From Methylophilaceae bacterium (lineage in GTDB: Bacteria > Pseudomonadota > Gammaproteobacteria > Burkholderiales > Methylophilaceae): a DNA stretch of 64,000 nucleotides. Under the pieces are notes generated by a model, which did no database searches, was not told the DNA's origin, and worked only from the letters and a program-made list of their open reading frames with translations. The stretch spans positions 62,001 through 126,000 of the forward strand of contig CAJPFK010000038.1 of the NCBI GenBank assembly GCA_905339275.1. The letters run 5' to 3'. Of the stretch, positions 17,580 through 25,790 are shown in pieces; the first letter of the stretch is position 1; each line of letters begins with the position of its first letter. The translations under genes were made by a program, and so were the position numbers.

Positions 17580-18497
17580 TCAGGGCGCAAAACCAGAAAC
17601 GCTTGCCTCAATAAAGTTTGCAAACTCTTGTGCGGTTTGGCGCAAGCGGATGTTCCCAGCTGTAGCTGTTGGTGCTGCTGCAGTACACGCCGCCTGCACA
17701 TAAGTCATTGCTGAGTTAACATTGGTACCACCATCGTCATCCAAGTAGCCCGAGTCCAATGTAAAATCTATCCAACCCGCGTCCACATCCGCAGTTTGAT
17801 TGGCAGCAATGGTTGAAGCTGCAGTAGTGGCATCAATTGGAGAATCTTCACCGTTGATAGCTCCTGAAAAACCAAAGCCTGGCAAGGCTTCATAATTTGT
17901 ACCAACAAGTAATTTGTTAGCAGCAGTGTCATATTTATAGGCACGGTGTTGCACAGAGGTAAACGTCCGGCCAATACGATAAATGGGCGATGCATTGGCA
18001 GCTTGCGTGTAATATCCTGCGTTGACTGTGCCAGAAGAGCCAAATCCGCCACGGGCAATATCGTTCACCTCAAAATACTGGCTGCCTGACTCTATCGGGT
18101 TATAGTCCACATTCAATGCCACAAATTTTGCGCCATAAATACACTCGGTTTGCGCCGCGTTACGCCATACGTATTCCGTCACATTTCCCACTGTTTTATT
18201 GGTAAAGTTGGTATACGTATTGTTGATGGTGACAGGCCTTACAGCAGAAGTGACAAAAGTGAAACCTGTGACAGGGGCTGTGGCCTCGTTTGCAGGGAAA
18301 ACAGCACAAGTGTTGTTCGCCAAAGTTGTTGGCTGTGTAGGGATACTTGAGCCAAAATTACCCGTGGTATTGCACAGAGTATAGGCAGAGCTGCCAAAAC
18401 CGGTATCCGGGATAGCTACCAGCCCTGTTGCCATCGACTGTGCGGATACAATACCTAAAGTACCTAAAACTGCTAATTTTAATGTGAGGTGTTTCAT
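17580..18497 (-). CDS. Secreted four-cysteine protein of unknown family, copy 2
   Basis: 305 residues with GGAG 7 bases before the ATG and a signal peptide (LKLAVLGTLGIVSAQSMA). The mature part aligns with the protein at 7980-8942 through TLCN.TGNFG, CAVFPANE, VGNVTE.VWRNA..TECIYG, QYF.VND.ARGGF, GRTFTSVQ and IRLRQT, including four matching cysteines. It lies downstream of TBDR1, separated by a structured repeat, and upstream of the RTX gene. It is rich in Ala/Thr and poor in charge. No domain name is known to me. A substrate or carrier recognised by the neighbouring TBDR is a possible role, unproven. Confidence 0.82.
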   Translation of the reverse strand: MKHLTLKLAVLGTLGIVSAQSMATGLVAIPDTGFGSSAYTLCNTTGNFGSSIPTQPTTLANNTCAVFPANEATAPVTGFTFVTSAVRPVTINNTYTNFTNKTVGNVTEYVWRNAAQTECIYGAKFVALNVDYNPIESGSQYFEVNDIARGGFGSSGTVNAGYYTQAANASPIYRIGRTFTSVQHRAYKYDTAANKLLVGTNYEALPGFGFSGAINGEDSPIDATTAASTIAANQTADVDAGWIDFTLDSGYLDDDGGTNVNSAMTYVQAACTAAAPTATAGNIRLRQTAQEFANFIEASVSGFAP

Positions 18498-18525
18498 GCT
18501 TTATCTCCGTCATATAGAATTAGCA

Positions 18526-18630
18526 GGCATTTGTGGCTGCCTGCAGCACCAATTCACCACAATCATTTAGTCCCTTGTGAGTTCTAAGCCGATTGCGGTT
18601 GAATGTTTAAACAGGGTGGTCGCAAATGCC
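18526..18630. repeat. Structured intergenic repeat, copy A
   Basis: About 105 bases with complementary ends (GGCATTTG... and ...CAAATGCC). Similar sequence occurs at 40946-41047 and 41198-41299. The shared core includes CACCAATTCACCA and GTCCCTTGTGAGTTCT. It lies between TBDR1 and the secreted-protein gene, ending 28 bases before that gene's ATG on the minus strand. It could be a MITE-like element or an RNA structure. No target-site duplication is visible. Confidence 0.75.
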
Positions 18631-18675
18631 TCCATTCTTGCTCAATGTTTTAGCTTCCCCATCCCATTTTTTGCT

Positions 18676-21600
18676 CTATTTTCTGGCATCGAACCGGTAG
18701 TTCAGGCTAAACCAGATACCTCGCGGTGCCCCCGGCGCAATAAAATTGGTGCTACGCCAATCATCGGAATTGTGGTTGTATCCATCGGGCCCTATTGCTC
18801 CAAAGATAGAAGGCGAAAACGGGTTGCGCCCCAGACGTCCGGCAGTGAAATACTCTTTATCAAAAAGATTGTTGATGAGTAAACTTGCTGTCCATTCCGG
18901 CGCCAGTTTGTAACTAGTCTGGAAATTAAAGGTGGCATAGCCGGGTACCTTGCCCGGGTTTCTGGTAGGCGGAAGTATGCGTGTATAAACTTCTGGCACT
19001 CCCCCGACGTAGCGTATCGATTGGAAAGTTCGCACCACGCCTTTTTCGTGCTCGTTGTTTTCATTGCCCCGCACAAAACTTTCTGAGTGCACTACCGCAC
19101 TCAGGCCCACTGTCCATTTATCGGTCACATCGTAACTGACGCTGGCATTGAGGTTGTGCAGCGGCACACCAGGCATACGGTCTCCTGGTTTAACATTGAT
19201 AACGCCATTACCAAAGCCATTAACCGTGATAGCGCTACTGTTATCAGCACTGAACATGAAAAAATCATTCTGAAAAGTAGCATCTGTCAGAGCATAGTTA
19301 AGACTAAATCTCGCCTTACCAGCACCGCCAGAAAATCCAGCCTCTATGCCACGGCGGCGAGTGTCACCTATGCTGTCAAAAAAGCCACGGCCGTTTCCGA
19401 CCGCCACAAAATAAATGTCGTCTTTCAGGTCAGTTTGGTAGGCGCCCAGATTCCATTGCATGCTATTGCCAATCGTGCCGCGAATACCAATATCGTAAGT
19501 ATTGGCCTTGATTTGCGGTAAATAAGGATCGCCTGACAACGTGGTAGGAAGTGAACATGAGCGGTTTTCATAAATACTTTTGGGAACGTATCTAACACTT
19601 CCATCCGAATTAGTTCCAGATGCAACCGGGGTATCGTCAAAAGCACAGCCCAACTCAATTACGCTCGGGGTACGCGTGCCTTGTGCCCAGTTGGCATAGA
19701 GATTCAGATTTTCTTTTGCTTGCCAGGTAGCACCTAGCGAAGGATTAAACGAGTAATAACTGAATTTCTCAGTCTCGCCTGCATTTAGGACTTTACTTAC
19801 ATCAGGTAATTTATAGTTCGCAGCAACATTGCTGCAATCTCCATTCGGGCAGATATTGTATCGATCCGGATACGCAATAAATTCACCCAATTCAAATGCG
19901 CCCACGCCCCATCTAGTTGCAATTTTATTTTTGGTTTGCGTCTCGTTATAGCGAGCAGAGGCACTAAAGTGCCAGGTTTCCACTGGGTTCCAGGTTTCAC
20001 TGAAATAAACGCTTTTAGTGAGGTTAGTACCGCTGAAGTCATTGTTACTGAGCGGAATATCCGCCCCCGCGAACTGCGGATGGATAAGATCAGGGGCGAG
20101 ATAGGCATCGCGGCTCGCATCAAGCAGGCCTAGTTGCTGCTCGTTGCTATATTTGGCTCTTGCCGCGTCGATAGACGCGCCTATCATGAACTTGTGGCGC
20201 TCCAGATTCCAGTTGAATTGCACCGAAACGCCATCCACTATCTGCTCTATCTGATTGTCCGTAAGTACTGCTGTTGGAGTACCTTCCACCACACCAGTAC
20301 CACCAGTCAATGCTCCATCTATAGTCGCTACTGCTCCAGTCTCAGGGTCAATATACGTAAATGCTCCCTGCCCTCCTGTGCCAGTTACGGCGGTTGATTG
20401 CGTCGCCAGACAATTCTCCGCATTGGTCGGTGCGAGCAGCATCACGAAGTTCTTCATGGGCACGCCGTTTTCAACCGTCCAGTAATATGTGTCGAATGCG
20501 GTTGCCACAATGACACCGCCACTGGGGTACCCCATAAAACTATAACTATCAAATGTTCCTGCGTAGTAATCAAATTCACCGAAATCATTGATTGGAGCTG
20601 GCGGTAAAGGAGCAATTTGATTTCCTGCTCTTTCATAGATCAGGTTTTGAAAATAATTGACACCCACGTTGTACTGTTGCTGGAAATAAGCCAGAACTTC
20701 TGGGGGCATTGGCTTGTTCAAAGCATCTACAGGCAACAAAGGAGAATTCGGATCGCCAACAAAACCATTGGCCAATGAATCCAGCACAAAAGGATGATTA
20801 AAAAACTCTCCAAACGCATCTACAGTAGCGTCTACAGTGATCACATAGTAATCCGGTAGACCGAACTGATTATGGCTAGAAAACAAACAGGTGTACTGCT
20901 CACCAGCAGCTGGAATACGACGCGCGAACGCTTCATCCTCTCCTGCAAACCCTGTAAATACATCCGCACCAACTTGATGCCTTTTGCTGTTACGCCGATA
21001 CACTTGCCCTGTAACGGTAAAACTATCATTGACAAAGTAACTACTGGAAAGCTGGAATTGTGCCAGTCTGTTATCGGTAGTATCGGGAGAGGTGAACACC
21101 CCGTTCTTGTTCTGTGCATACATCTCGCTGGGGAGAAGGCCATTGCCTACCAAGTCGTTCCAGACATAGAGCGTACTTAAGTTAAGATCCAGTTTCTCCC
21201 CTCGGTAGCTGGCCTTGCCAAAAACTTGGTTGACCTTGCTGGGTGAGTTTTCACGCCAACCATCCTCCAGAAAGAAGTTACCTGCACCAAACAGACCGAC
21301 GGTGCCGTTGTTCCAGCCGCCCGAAGCTTGTAACTGCCTACGACCAAAGGAGCCGGTGAGTACCTCGGCATCAACCCCAGCGTCATCGAAGCCATTCTTA
21401 GTGCGCATGGAGAACGCACCTCCCAGTGTGTTCAAACCAAATATGGGATTGGAACCGGGGAATACATCCACTCCTGCGAGGGCATTCATGGGAATCATGT
21501 CCCAGTTCACCACGTCTCCGAAGGGTTCATTGACACGGATACCATCCATGAACACGGACAAGCCTTGCGGTGTGCCGATCTGCGGGCCTGCGGTGAAACC

Positions 21601-22239
21601 TCGATAAGTGACATCCATCTGAAACGGATTACCCTGGTAATCATTCACATTCACGGATTGCAGCTTGCGGTTCATAAGGTCCGTGATGCTGAGGGAGTGG
21701 CTATCCTTGATTTCCTGCGCGGTGATGCTTTGCACGTTGCCGGGGATTTCTTCTTTGGTGAGGCCCAGACCCGGCAGTGGGCCGACCTCATAAAAACGTT
21801 TGGCACGGACAGGGATGACATTAGTAGTAATAGACTCGGTTGACGCCTGGTTGCTGATAACTGCGGTTGACCCCGCCAAGTCAGCGCCCAGCCCGCTGCC
21901 TGCAAGAATGCGGCGCAGTGCTTCTTTTCTGCTCATGCGCCCCTTGACGGCTGGCGCCATCTTGTTCTCCGCCAGGTTGCTGTCGAACGCCAGGCTCAAA
22001 CCCGCAGAAGTAGCGAACTGCTTGAGCGACATCGCCAGCGGCTGGGCAGGAAGATTGACGTCCATCATGACCAGGAAACTGTCTTCCTGCGATGCGGGCA
22101 GCCGGGTATCCAACGGCTCCGCAGCGGCATTGAACGACAAGGCCAGTGCCAGCAGACACGCTGCGCGTATTTTTGCCCTTTTGGGCTGCCATCCGTGCCT
22201 GTCATTTTCACCCCCTATGCTTTTGCGCTGCATTGCCAT
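18676..22239 (-). CDS. TonB-dependent receptor with STN signalling domain (TBDR1)
   Basis: About 1,187 residues from the ATG at 22239, behind GGGGGAG. The frame extends upstream to 22311, so the start is uncertain. A signal peptide (IRAACLLALALSFNAAA) is followed by an STN domain (VNLPAQPLAMSLKQFATSAGL ... GLGADLAG), which in FecA-type receptors contacts an anti-sigma factor. A plug follows (GNVQSITAQEIKDSHSLSITD ... PIFGLNTLGGAFSM), then a very large barrel. It is much longer than typical receptors (~700-850) because of a ~220-residue insertion between TCLF and the conserved VVEGTPTAV.TDNQI block. It is a close paralogue of the receptor at 32894-36496, with a diverged STN and inserted loop. 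The substrate is unknown. Confidence 0.92.
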   Translation of the reverse strand: MAMQRKSIGGENDRHGWQPKRAKIRAACLLALALSFNAAAEPLDTRLPASQEDSFLVMMDVNLPAQPLAMSLKQFATSAGLSLAFDSNLAENKMAPAVKGRMSRKEALRRILAGSGLGADLAGSTAVISNQASTESITTNVIPVRAKRFYEVGPLPGLGLTKEEIPGNVQSITAQEIKDSHSLSITDLMNRKLQSVNVNDYQGNPFQMDVTYRGFTAGPQIGTPQGLSVFMDGIRVNEPFGDVVNWDMIPMNALAGVDVFPGSNPIFGLNTLGGAFSMRTKNGFDDAGVDAEVLTGSFGRRQLQASGGWNNGTVGLFGAGNFFLEDGWRENSPSKVNQVFGKASYRGEKLDLNLSTLYVWNDLVGNGLLPSEMYAQNKNGVFTSPDTTDNRLAQFQLSSSYFVNDSFTVTGQVYRRNSKRHQVGADVFTGFAGEDEAFARRIPAAGEQYTCLFSSHNQFGLPDYYVITVDATVDAFGEFFNHPFVLDSLANGFVGDPNSPLLPVDALNKPMPPEVLAYFQQQYNVGVNYFQNLIYERAGNQIAPLPPAPINDFGEFDYYAGTFDSYSFMGYPSGGVIVATAFDTYYWTVENGVPMKNFVMLLAPTNAENCLATQSTAVTGTGGQGAFTYIDPETGAVATIDGALTGGTGVVEGTPTAVLTDNQIEQIVDGVSVQFNWNLERHKFMIGASIDAARAKYSNEQQLGLLDASRDAYLAPDLIHPQFAGADIPLSNNDFSGTNLTKSVYFSETWNPVETWHFSASARYNETQTKNKIATRWGVGAFELGEFIAYPDRYNICPNGDCSNVAANYKLPDVSKVLNAGETEKFSYYSFNPSLGATWQAKENLNLYANWAQGTRTPSVIELGCAFDDTPVASGTNSDGSVRYVPKSIYENRSCSLPTTLSGDPYLPQIKANTYDIGIRGTIGNSMQWNLGAYQTDLKDDIYFVAVGNGRGFFDSIGDTRRRGIEAGFSGGAGKARFSLNYALTDATFQNDFFMFSADNSSAITVNGFGNGVINVKPGDRMPGVPLHNLNASVSYDVTDKWTVGLSAVVHSESFVRGNENNEHEKGVVRTFQSIRYVGGVPEVYTRILPPTRNPGKVPGYATFNFQTSYKLAPEWTASLLINNLFDKEYFTAGRLGRNPFSPSIFGAIGPDGYNHNSDDWRSTNFIAPGAPRGIWFSLNYRFDARK

Positions 22240-22381
22240 GTTCTCCCCCACTCCATCACTCTGCCTTGCATACCCTTGATCTCCCCTTACTTGCATTTCA
22301 GTTCTCTCCATACCTTTTATTTTGTTTGTGGATACTTATATGACGTTTGAGGATGGCAATACCCTGATGTCGCTTACCAAG

Positions 22382-22414
22382 AATTTTTCCCGTGAACCAT
22401 GGAAATTTTTCCCG
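22382..22414 (-). promoter_or_regulatory. Direct repeat of an AATTTTTCCCG word upstream of TBDR1
   Basis: AATTTTTCCCG occurs at 22382-22392 and again at 22404-22414, read on the minus strand as CGGGAAAAATT upstream of TBDR1. GGAAA-type -35 words are common for FecI-like sigma factors, so this may be part of a FecI-dependent promoter. No confident -10 was found. The rest of 22240-22714 holds a short decayed reading frame (22430-22583) and the operator of the next TA pair. Confidence 0.3.
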
Positions 22415-22429
22415 ACACAAAGAAATACA

Positions 22430-22583
22430 CATGCGAAATGGCATTGATATGCGCGACCACACTGGCGCGGATGGCGGCTGTAAGCGGGTTTATGCAGGTA
22501 AAAATCAGGTAGAAGCGCTAGCAGGAATCGCTCACGCTGACGGGTATGGCAAAACCATGCGGCAGAACGAAAGACTTATATAA
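22430..22583 (+). other. Degenerate coding fragment of the TA island
   Basis: A short frame ends ...VEALAGIAHADGYGKTMRQNERLI. It resembles fragments at 23341-23484 (KETLAGIAPAAEYEMDNQSTIALGRL) and around 24055-24124 and 28081-28130 (DKT.G.L). These look like remnants of one repeated small gene or of element ends lying between TA modules. No function is assigned. Confidence 0.35.
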
Positions 22584-22660
22584 CTACCTGAACCGGGCGA
22601 GGGATAGCATGGGGTGATTGGTGACAGAAATGAACCTGGCTTAAATTGCGGAACCATCAA

Positions 22661-22698
22661 TTAATTATTAGAGTTTTATTTACAATACTAATAATTAA
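22661..22698 (+). promoter_or_regulatory. Inverted repeat, candidate operator of the RelE-like/XRE pair
   Basis: TTAATTATTAG (22661-22671) and CTAATAATTAA (22688-22698) are exact inverted copies ending 17 bases before the toxin ATG. This position suits autorepression by the XRE antitoxin. Confidence 0.55.
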
Positions 22699-22714
22699 CA
22701 TATAATTAAATTCC

Positions 22715-22969
22715 ATGAACGAGGTTGTCTACACACGGAAAGCAGCGAAGCAATTGCGCAGGATCCAGCCTGTTGATAGCAAGGCGATCCGGAACGAATG
22801 CAACAAACTGACCGGTATGCCCAACTGCAGTAACGTCAAGGCACTGACGAACCATGAATATCAGTACCGGCTGCGTGTAGGTAACTTCCGGGTATTTTTT
22901 AACTTCGACGGTGCGATATGCATCGTAACGATCGAGGAGGTGAAAAAACGTGATGAACGCACTTACTGA
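22715..22969 (+). CDS. RelE/ParE-family toxin
   Basis: 84 residues beginning with the RelE-like pattern VYTRKAAKQLRRI and carrying YRLRVGNFRVFF and the C-terminal VTIEEVKKRDERTY (conserved Arg and Tyr). Such proteins are mRNA interferases or gyrase poisons. It overlaps the downstream XRE gene by 20 bases, in toxin-first order as in higBA-type pairs. It appears intact. Confidence 0.85.
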   Translation: MNEVVYTRKAAKQLRRIQPVDSKAIRNECNKLTGMPNCSNVKALTNHEYQYRLRVGNFRVFFNFDGAICIVTIEEVKKRDERTY

Positions 22970-23294
22970 TAAAGTACAGATTCTACGAGACGATGGCGGT
23001 AAACCGGCATTCGCAGTAATACCGTTCGCGGATTATCAAGCACTCATGCACGGAAAACCGCACGCTGAACCCGGGATCCCTGCGGCTGTAGTTGACCTGG
23101 CAATGGACAATAACTGGTCTGCTGCCCGCGCATGGAGAGAGTACTTGGATTTGACTCAATCCGTCGTTGCCAAGCGTATTGGTATTACACAAGGCGCATA
23201 TGCACAACTTGAGGCAAAGAATACGATCCGGAAGTCCAGCCGACTAAAAATCGCCGCTGCCCTGAATGTCGATGAATCGCAACTGGATTTCTAG
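22950..23294 (+). CDS. XRE-family antitoxin with HTH domain
   Basis: 114 residues. The N-terminal half resembles a Phd/RelB-like segment (KPAFAVIPFADYQALMHG). The C-terminal half is a helix-turn-helix (WREYLDLTQSVVAKRIGITQGAYAQLE). It begins inside the toxin gene, so the pair is co-expressed. It should neutralise the toxin and repress from the inverted repeat at 22661-22698. Confidence 0.85.
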   Translation: MMNALTDKVQILRDDGGKPAFAVIPFADYQALMHGKPHAEPGIPAAVVDLAMDNNWSAARAWREYLDLTQSVVAKRIGITQGAYAQLEAKNTIRKSSRLKIAAALNVDESQLDF

Positions 23295-23340
23295 CAGAAA
23301 ACCGGCTAGTACTTTAAATCCATAACCGGCATTAGTGTCA

Positions 23341-23484
23341 CCTGGCAAGCTGCCGGACAAAGCGCAACAGAAAGAGACGCTGGCCGGAATCGCGCCTGCT
23401 GCCGAGTATGAAATGGATAATCAGAGTACGATAGCCTTGGGAAGATTGATGACAGCGATTGAACCTGACTTGCATGTAAAGTAG
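23341..23484 (+). pseudogene. Remnant of a repeated small gene (no start)
   Basis: An open frame without a start codon encodes KETLAGIAPAAEYEMDNQSTIALGRLMTAIEPDLHVK and then stops. It shares ETLAGIA and the following pattern with the fragment at 22430-22583. It lies in the 250-base gap between the XRE antitoxin and the DUF2283 gene. The parent gene is unknown. Confidence 0.4.
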
Positions 23485-23546
23485 CCTACAGTGAAACGAC
23501 TGATCCAGCCCACTGTGGTGACTGTGTTTTTTGAATAGGTGAATCT

Positions 23547-23732
23547 ATGAAAATTGAATTTGACCCGATTGCCGATGCACTCTACATAGAATTAATGGAA
23601 GGTGATGTAGACAGAACCGAAGAAATCAAGCCAGGTGTCATTATGGATTATGACGAAAACGGAAACATATTAGGCATGGAAATGCTTTACATCAGTAAAA
23701 GAGAACATGCAGCAATTAAAAAAGCCGCATAA
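23547..23732 (+). CDS. DUF2283 small protein
   Basis: 61 residues with the DUF2283 pattern: MKIEFDPIADALYIEL, then EEIKPGVIMDYDENGNILGMEML. Function is unknown. The family often sits beside TA or other small mobile modules. GGTGAA lies just upstream of the ATG. A TTTTTTGAATAG word precedes it, repeated at 24927 and 40315. Confidence 0.8.
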   Translation: MKIEFDPIADALYIELMEGDVDRTEEIKPGVIMDYDENGNILGMEMLYISKREHAAIKKAA

Positions 23733-23750
23733 CTCCTTAAAGGAATTCAC

Positions 23751-23994
23751 ATAAGCGAAAATATTGATAACTTGATACTTGAACGCTTAAAAATATTTCA
23801 GGCAGGACAAGCGCGCATTGAGGCTGAATTAAAAGAAATCAAAAACAGATTGGCCAATCTTGAAGTTGACCAGGCATCTATTATGCTGCATATAGGCCAT
23901 CAGGCATCGATAACGGCGTAACAGGAGACTAAGCCATGACCGACTAACTGAGAGAGTCGAAAGAATCGAGAAACGATTAGAAATCATTCAGTAA
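23751..23994 (+). pseudogene. Decayed coiled-coil gene (start codon ATA, early stop)
   Basis: AAGGA stands 6 bases before ATA AGC GAA, where homologous genes would have ATG. The frame runs SENIDNLILERLKIF ... EIKNRLANLEVDQASI and stops at 23921. A further C-terminal piece, LTERVERIEKRLEII, follows in another frame (23941-23994). It matches the intact 85-residue gene at 28164-28421 in design. Loss of start codon and frame indicates a pseudogene, although rare ATA initiation cannot be excluded. Confidence 0.65.
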
Positions 23995-23999
23995 GCAAA

Positions 24000-24025
24000 A
24001 GGCCCGTTTCGACGGGCTTTTTATT
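24000..24025 (+). terminator. Rho-independent terminator with UUCG loop
   Basis: GCCCGT-TTCG-ACGGGC (24002-24017) is followed by TTTTTATT. It closes the decayed coiled-coil gene. The intact relative at 28164-28421 has the same type of terminator. Confidence 0.85.
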
Positions 24026-24153
24026 GCCACAGTTTGGGCGGTGGAAATGCCGCTCAATGCCGGGAATGACAAAACCATGGGCGAATTGGAAGAGTCAAAG
24101 CGGCATATGGATTACCTGAACTGAACCAAGGCCCAAAAATTGATTGACAATAA

Positions 24154-24169
24154 TTCGTTTATAAACGAA
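24154..24169 (+). promoter_or_regulatory. Perfect 16-bp palindrome, candidate TA operator
   Basis: TTCGTTTATAAACGAA is its own complement, lies 8 bases before the toxin ATG, and follows a TTGACA -35-like hexamer at 24144. Autorepression by the downstream antitoxin is likely. Confidence 0.65.
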
Positions 24170-24177
24170 CATAAGAC

Positions 24178-24516
24178 ATGTTCGAGATAAAGCACTATAT
24201 CGCCAATGATGGCCGCGACCTGTTCGCAGATTGGCGTAAGAAGGTAAAGGACAACAAAGCGAAGATTGCCATTGACAGGCGCATTTACCGCGTGGAGCTT
24301 GGCAATTTAGGTGACCACAAGCCCTGCCGGGATGGCGTCTGGGAGCTTCGTATCGATGTAGGACCGGGCTACCGCGTGTATTACGCGCAGGCTGGAAAAA
24401 CCGTAGTGTTGCTGCTTTGTGGTGGCACTAAGCGTTCGCAGGATGCCGATATATCCAAGGCTTGCGAATACTGGATGGACTGGCAGAACAGCAACTTGAA
24501 AAAGGAGAAAGAGTGA
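24178..24516 (+). CDS. HI1419-type addiction module killer protein (RelE superfamily)
   Basis: 112 residues with typical motifs: FADWRKKVKDNKAKIAIDRRI, LGNLGDHKPCRDGVWELRID, GPGYRVYYAQ and VVLLLCGGTKRSQDADI. The stop TGA overlaps the next ATG. It is intact. Such toxins are paired with an HI1420-type antidote, as here. Confidence 0.9.
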   Translation: MFEIKHYIANDGRDLFADWRKKVKDNKAKIAIDRRIYRVELGNLGDHKPCRDGVWELRIDVGPGYRVYYAQAGKTVVLLLCGGTKRSQDADISKACEYWMDWQNSNLKKEKE

Positions 24517-24824
24517 TGAAAGATCGAGCACATGATGAAGCAATGGCCGAGGTCTTCCGTAAAGACCCAGCTTATGCCGTCGAGTTGCTGAACAGCATCC
24601 TCGAGGATGGTGACCAAGGCGAATTACTGATCGCCCTGCGCCAAATGACAAAAGCCTTTGGCGGCGTGCCAAAAGTGGCCGAGAAAGCGAATCTCAACCA
24701 CACGCAGCTTTACCGCACGTTGTCAGAAGAAGGAAACCCGGCTGTGAGCAGCCTGAGCGCAATACTGCGTGTAATGGGTCTTCGCCTGGCTGTCCAACCG
24801 ATACAGACACCAACAGCACATTAA
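24516..24824 (+). CDS. HI1420-type antidote protein
   Basis: 102 residues starting at ATG 24516, which overlaps the toxin stop (TGATG) and has AAGGAGAAAG upstream. It carries family motifs ALRQMTKAFGGVPKVAEKANLNHTQLYRTLSEEGNP and the C-terminal ILRVMGLRLAV. An HTH-like DNA-binding fold is expected. It is intact and pairs with the toxin upstream. Confidence 0.9.
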   Translation: MKDRAHDEAMAEVFRKDPAYAVELLNSILEDGDQGELLIALRQMTKAFGGVPKVAEKANLNHTQLYRTLSEEGNPAVSSLSAILRVMGLRLAVQPIQTPTAH

Positions 24825-24848
24825 ACTTTCAAAAGAGATCTGCGCATC

Positions 24849-24880
24849 AGTAGCCAGCCGCCTGCGGCTGTCTGGCTACT
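24849..24880. other. Hairpin after the HI1420-type antitoxin
   Basis: AGTAGCCAG and CTGGCTACT pair, with an inner GCCGC/GCGGC stem. No T-run follows, so it may be a weak terminator or RNA 3' end. The gap to the next gene also holds GTGACAATTGTCAC (24909-24922), a 14-base palindrome. Confidence 0.45.
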
Positions 24881-25086
24881 GCGCTACTATGATGCACCGT
24901 CTTTGTCTGTGACAATTGTCACGGTATTTTTTGAATAGTAAGTTGAAGTTGGTAAGCTGACTGCTGATACCGGAAAAATCTATACCGAAGCTGGATGTGC
25001 TTTGCAATGGCGAAGTAGCTATTATAATGCGAAGCATAGGACAGCCTGAATGCGGCAAACCCTTTACAATAACTGTGAAGAAAACC

Positions 25087-25377
25087 ATGAAATCATCCGA
25101 AGCTCTCAACGTTCACCGTGAAGCTATCCGGCATGTGGTGAAATCCCACCGCGCCAGTAATGCTCGCGTATTTGGTTCGGTTGTCCATGGTAACGACACG
25201 GAAACCAGTGACCTTGATCTTCTGATTGATCCAACGCAAGACACCACGCTGATGGATATAGGCGCAATCCGCTATGAACTCCGCAAGCTGCTCGGCGTAC
25301 CGGTCGATGTACTGACGCCAAAGGCACTGCCGGACTCATTCCGTAACAATGTGCTGGCCGAGGCAATCCCGGTATGA
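25087..25377 (+). CDS. MntA-like minimal nucleotidyltransferase antitoxin
   Basis: 96 residues from the ATG at 25087. The GSVVHGNDTETSDLDLLID motif (GSxxxG...DxDL) is the nucleotidyltransferase signature of MntA, which AMPylates its HEPN partner HepT. The C-terminal PVDVLTPKALPDSFRNNVLAEAIPV is also typical. The partner gene immediately after it is truncated, so this antitoxin appears orphaned. Confidence 0.88.
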   Translation: MKSSEALNVHREAIRHVVKSHRASNARVFGSVVHGNDTETSDLDLLIDPTQDTTLMDIGAIRYELRKLLGVPVDVLTPKALPDSFRNNVLAEAIPV

Positions 25378-25448
25378 GCCGCGATAAACGACGAAGCCTC
25401 TTGACGGGGCAAATCAACAAGAGTCCTTACAGCCCCTTATCGTTTTAA
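25374..25448 (+). pseudogene. Truncated HepT (HEPN) toxin remnant
   Basis: An ATG overlapping the mntA stop starts MSRDKRRSLL, the usual first residues of HepT. The frame then leaves the family after about 10 residues and stops after 24. The continuation is replaced by the tail end of the oppositely oriented hicB remnant. The catalytic RxxxxH region is gone, so the toxin cannot be active. Confidence 0.65.
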
Positions 25449-25790
25449 TTGTTGGATCAGGCAGCAGTAATGCTTTTCAATTGCATCAGTAACCCACGTG
25501 TTCAGGCTCTTGCCGTGTGTCTCGGCTGCCATTGCCGCGCGTGCATGTAATTCGGGGGAAGGCGCAATCTGAATTGTCCTGAATAGGGCTTGCTCGGCTC
25601 TCTTCCCAGTTTCTTGCAGGTTTCCAGATAATCGTCCACGGCTTCCTCAAAGGCGGCGCGAAGCTCGGCTACGCTCTCACCGTGGAAACTGATCACATCC
25701 TGAATGCCGGCGATATGGTCGGCAAAAGCATCCATCCTTTTCGCTGTATTCAACACGGGCAACGAACCCGTTGTATGTCATCGTGTTCAT
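25437..25790 (-). pseudogene. HicB antitoxin with two frameshifts
   Basis: Joining three frames gives a full HicB. The start at 25790 reads MNTMTYNGFVARVEYSEKD. The core is DAFADHIAGIQDVISFHGESV and DYLETCKKLGREPSKPYSG. The C-terminal part is SPELHARAAMAAETHGKSLNTW, ending ..LIQQLKR at 25437. One shift lies near 25731 (GGATGGAT) and one in the CCCCC run near 25556. Its tail overlaps the truncated HepT. Either the gene is dead or two sequencing slips occurred. Confidence 0.75.

Noticed and set aside
18526..18630. Known riboswitch (cobalamin or other)
   Set aside because: GCCAC-like words occur, but the required boxes of known riboswitches are absent and the other copies lack downstream genes of a common pathway.
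18577..18882. Plus-strand frame of 101 residues
   Set aside because: It runs antisense through the TBDR1 3' end and through the structured repeat; no support as a gene.
18676..22239. HasR-type haem receptor with HasA-like hemophore
   Set aside because: T1SS, STN receptor and FecIR recall the Has system, but the secreted proteins have Sec signals and cysteines and no HasA resemblance, and the RTX protein is unlike HasA. Kept only as analogy.
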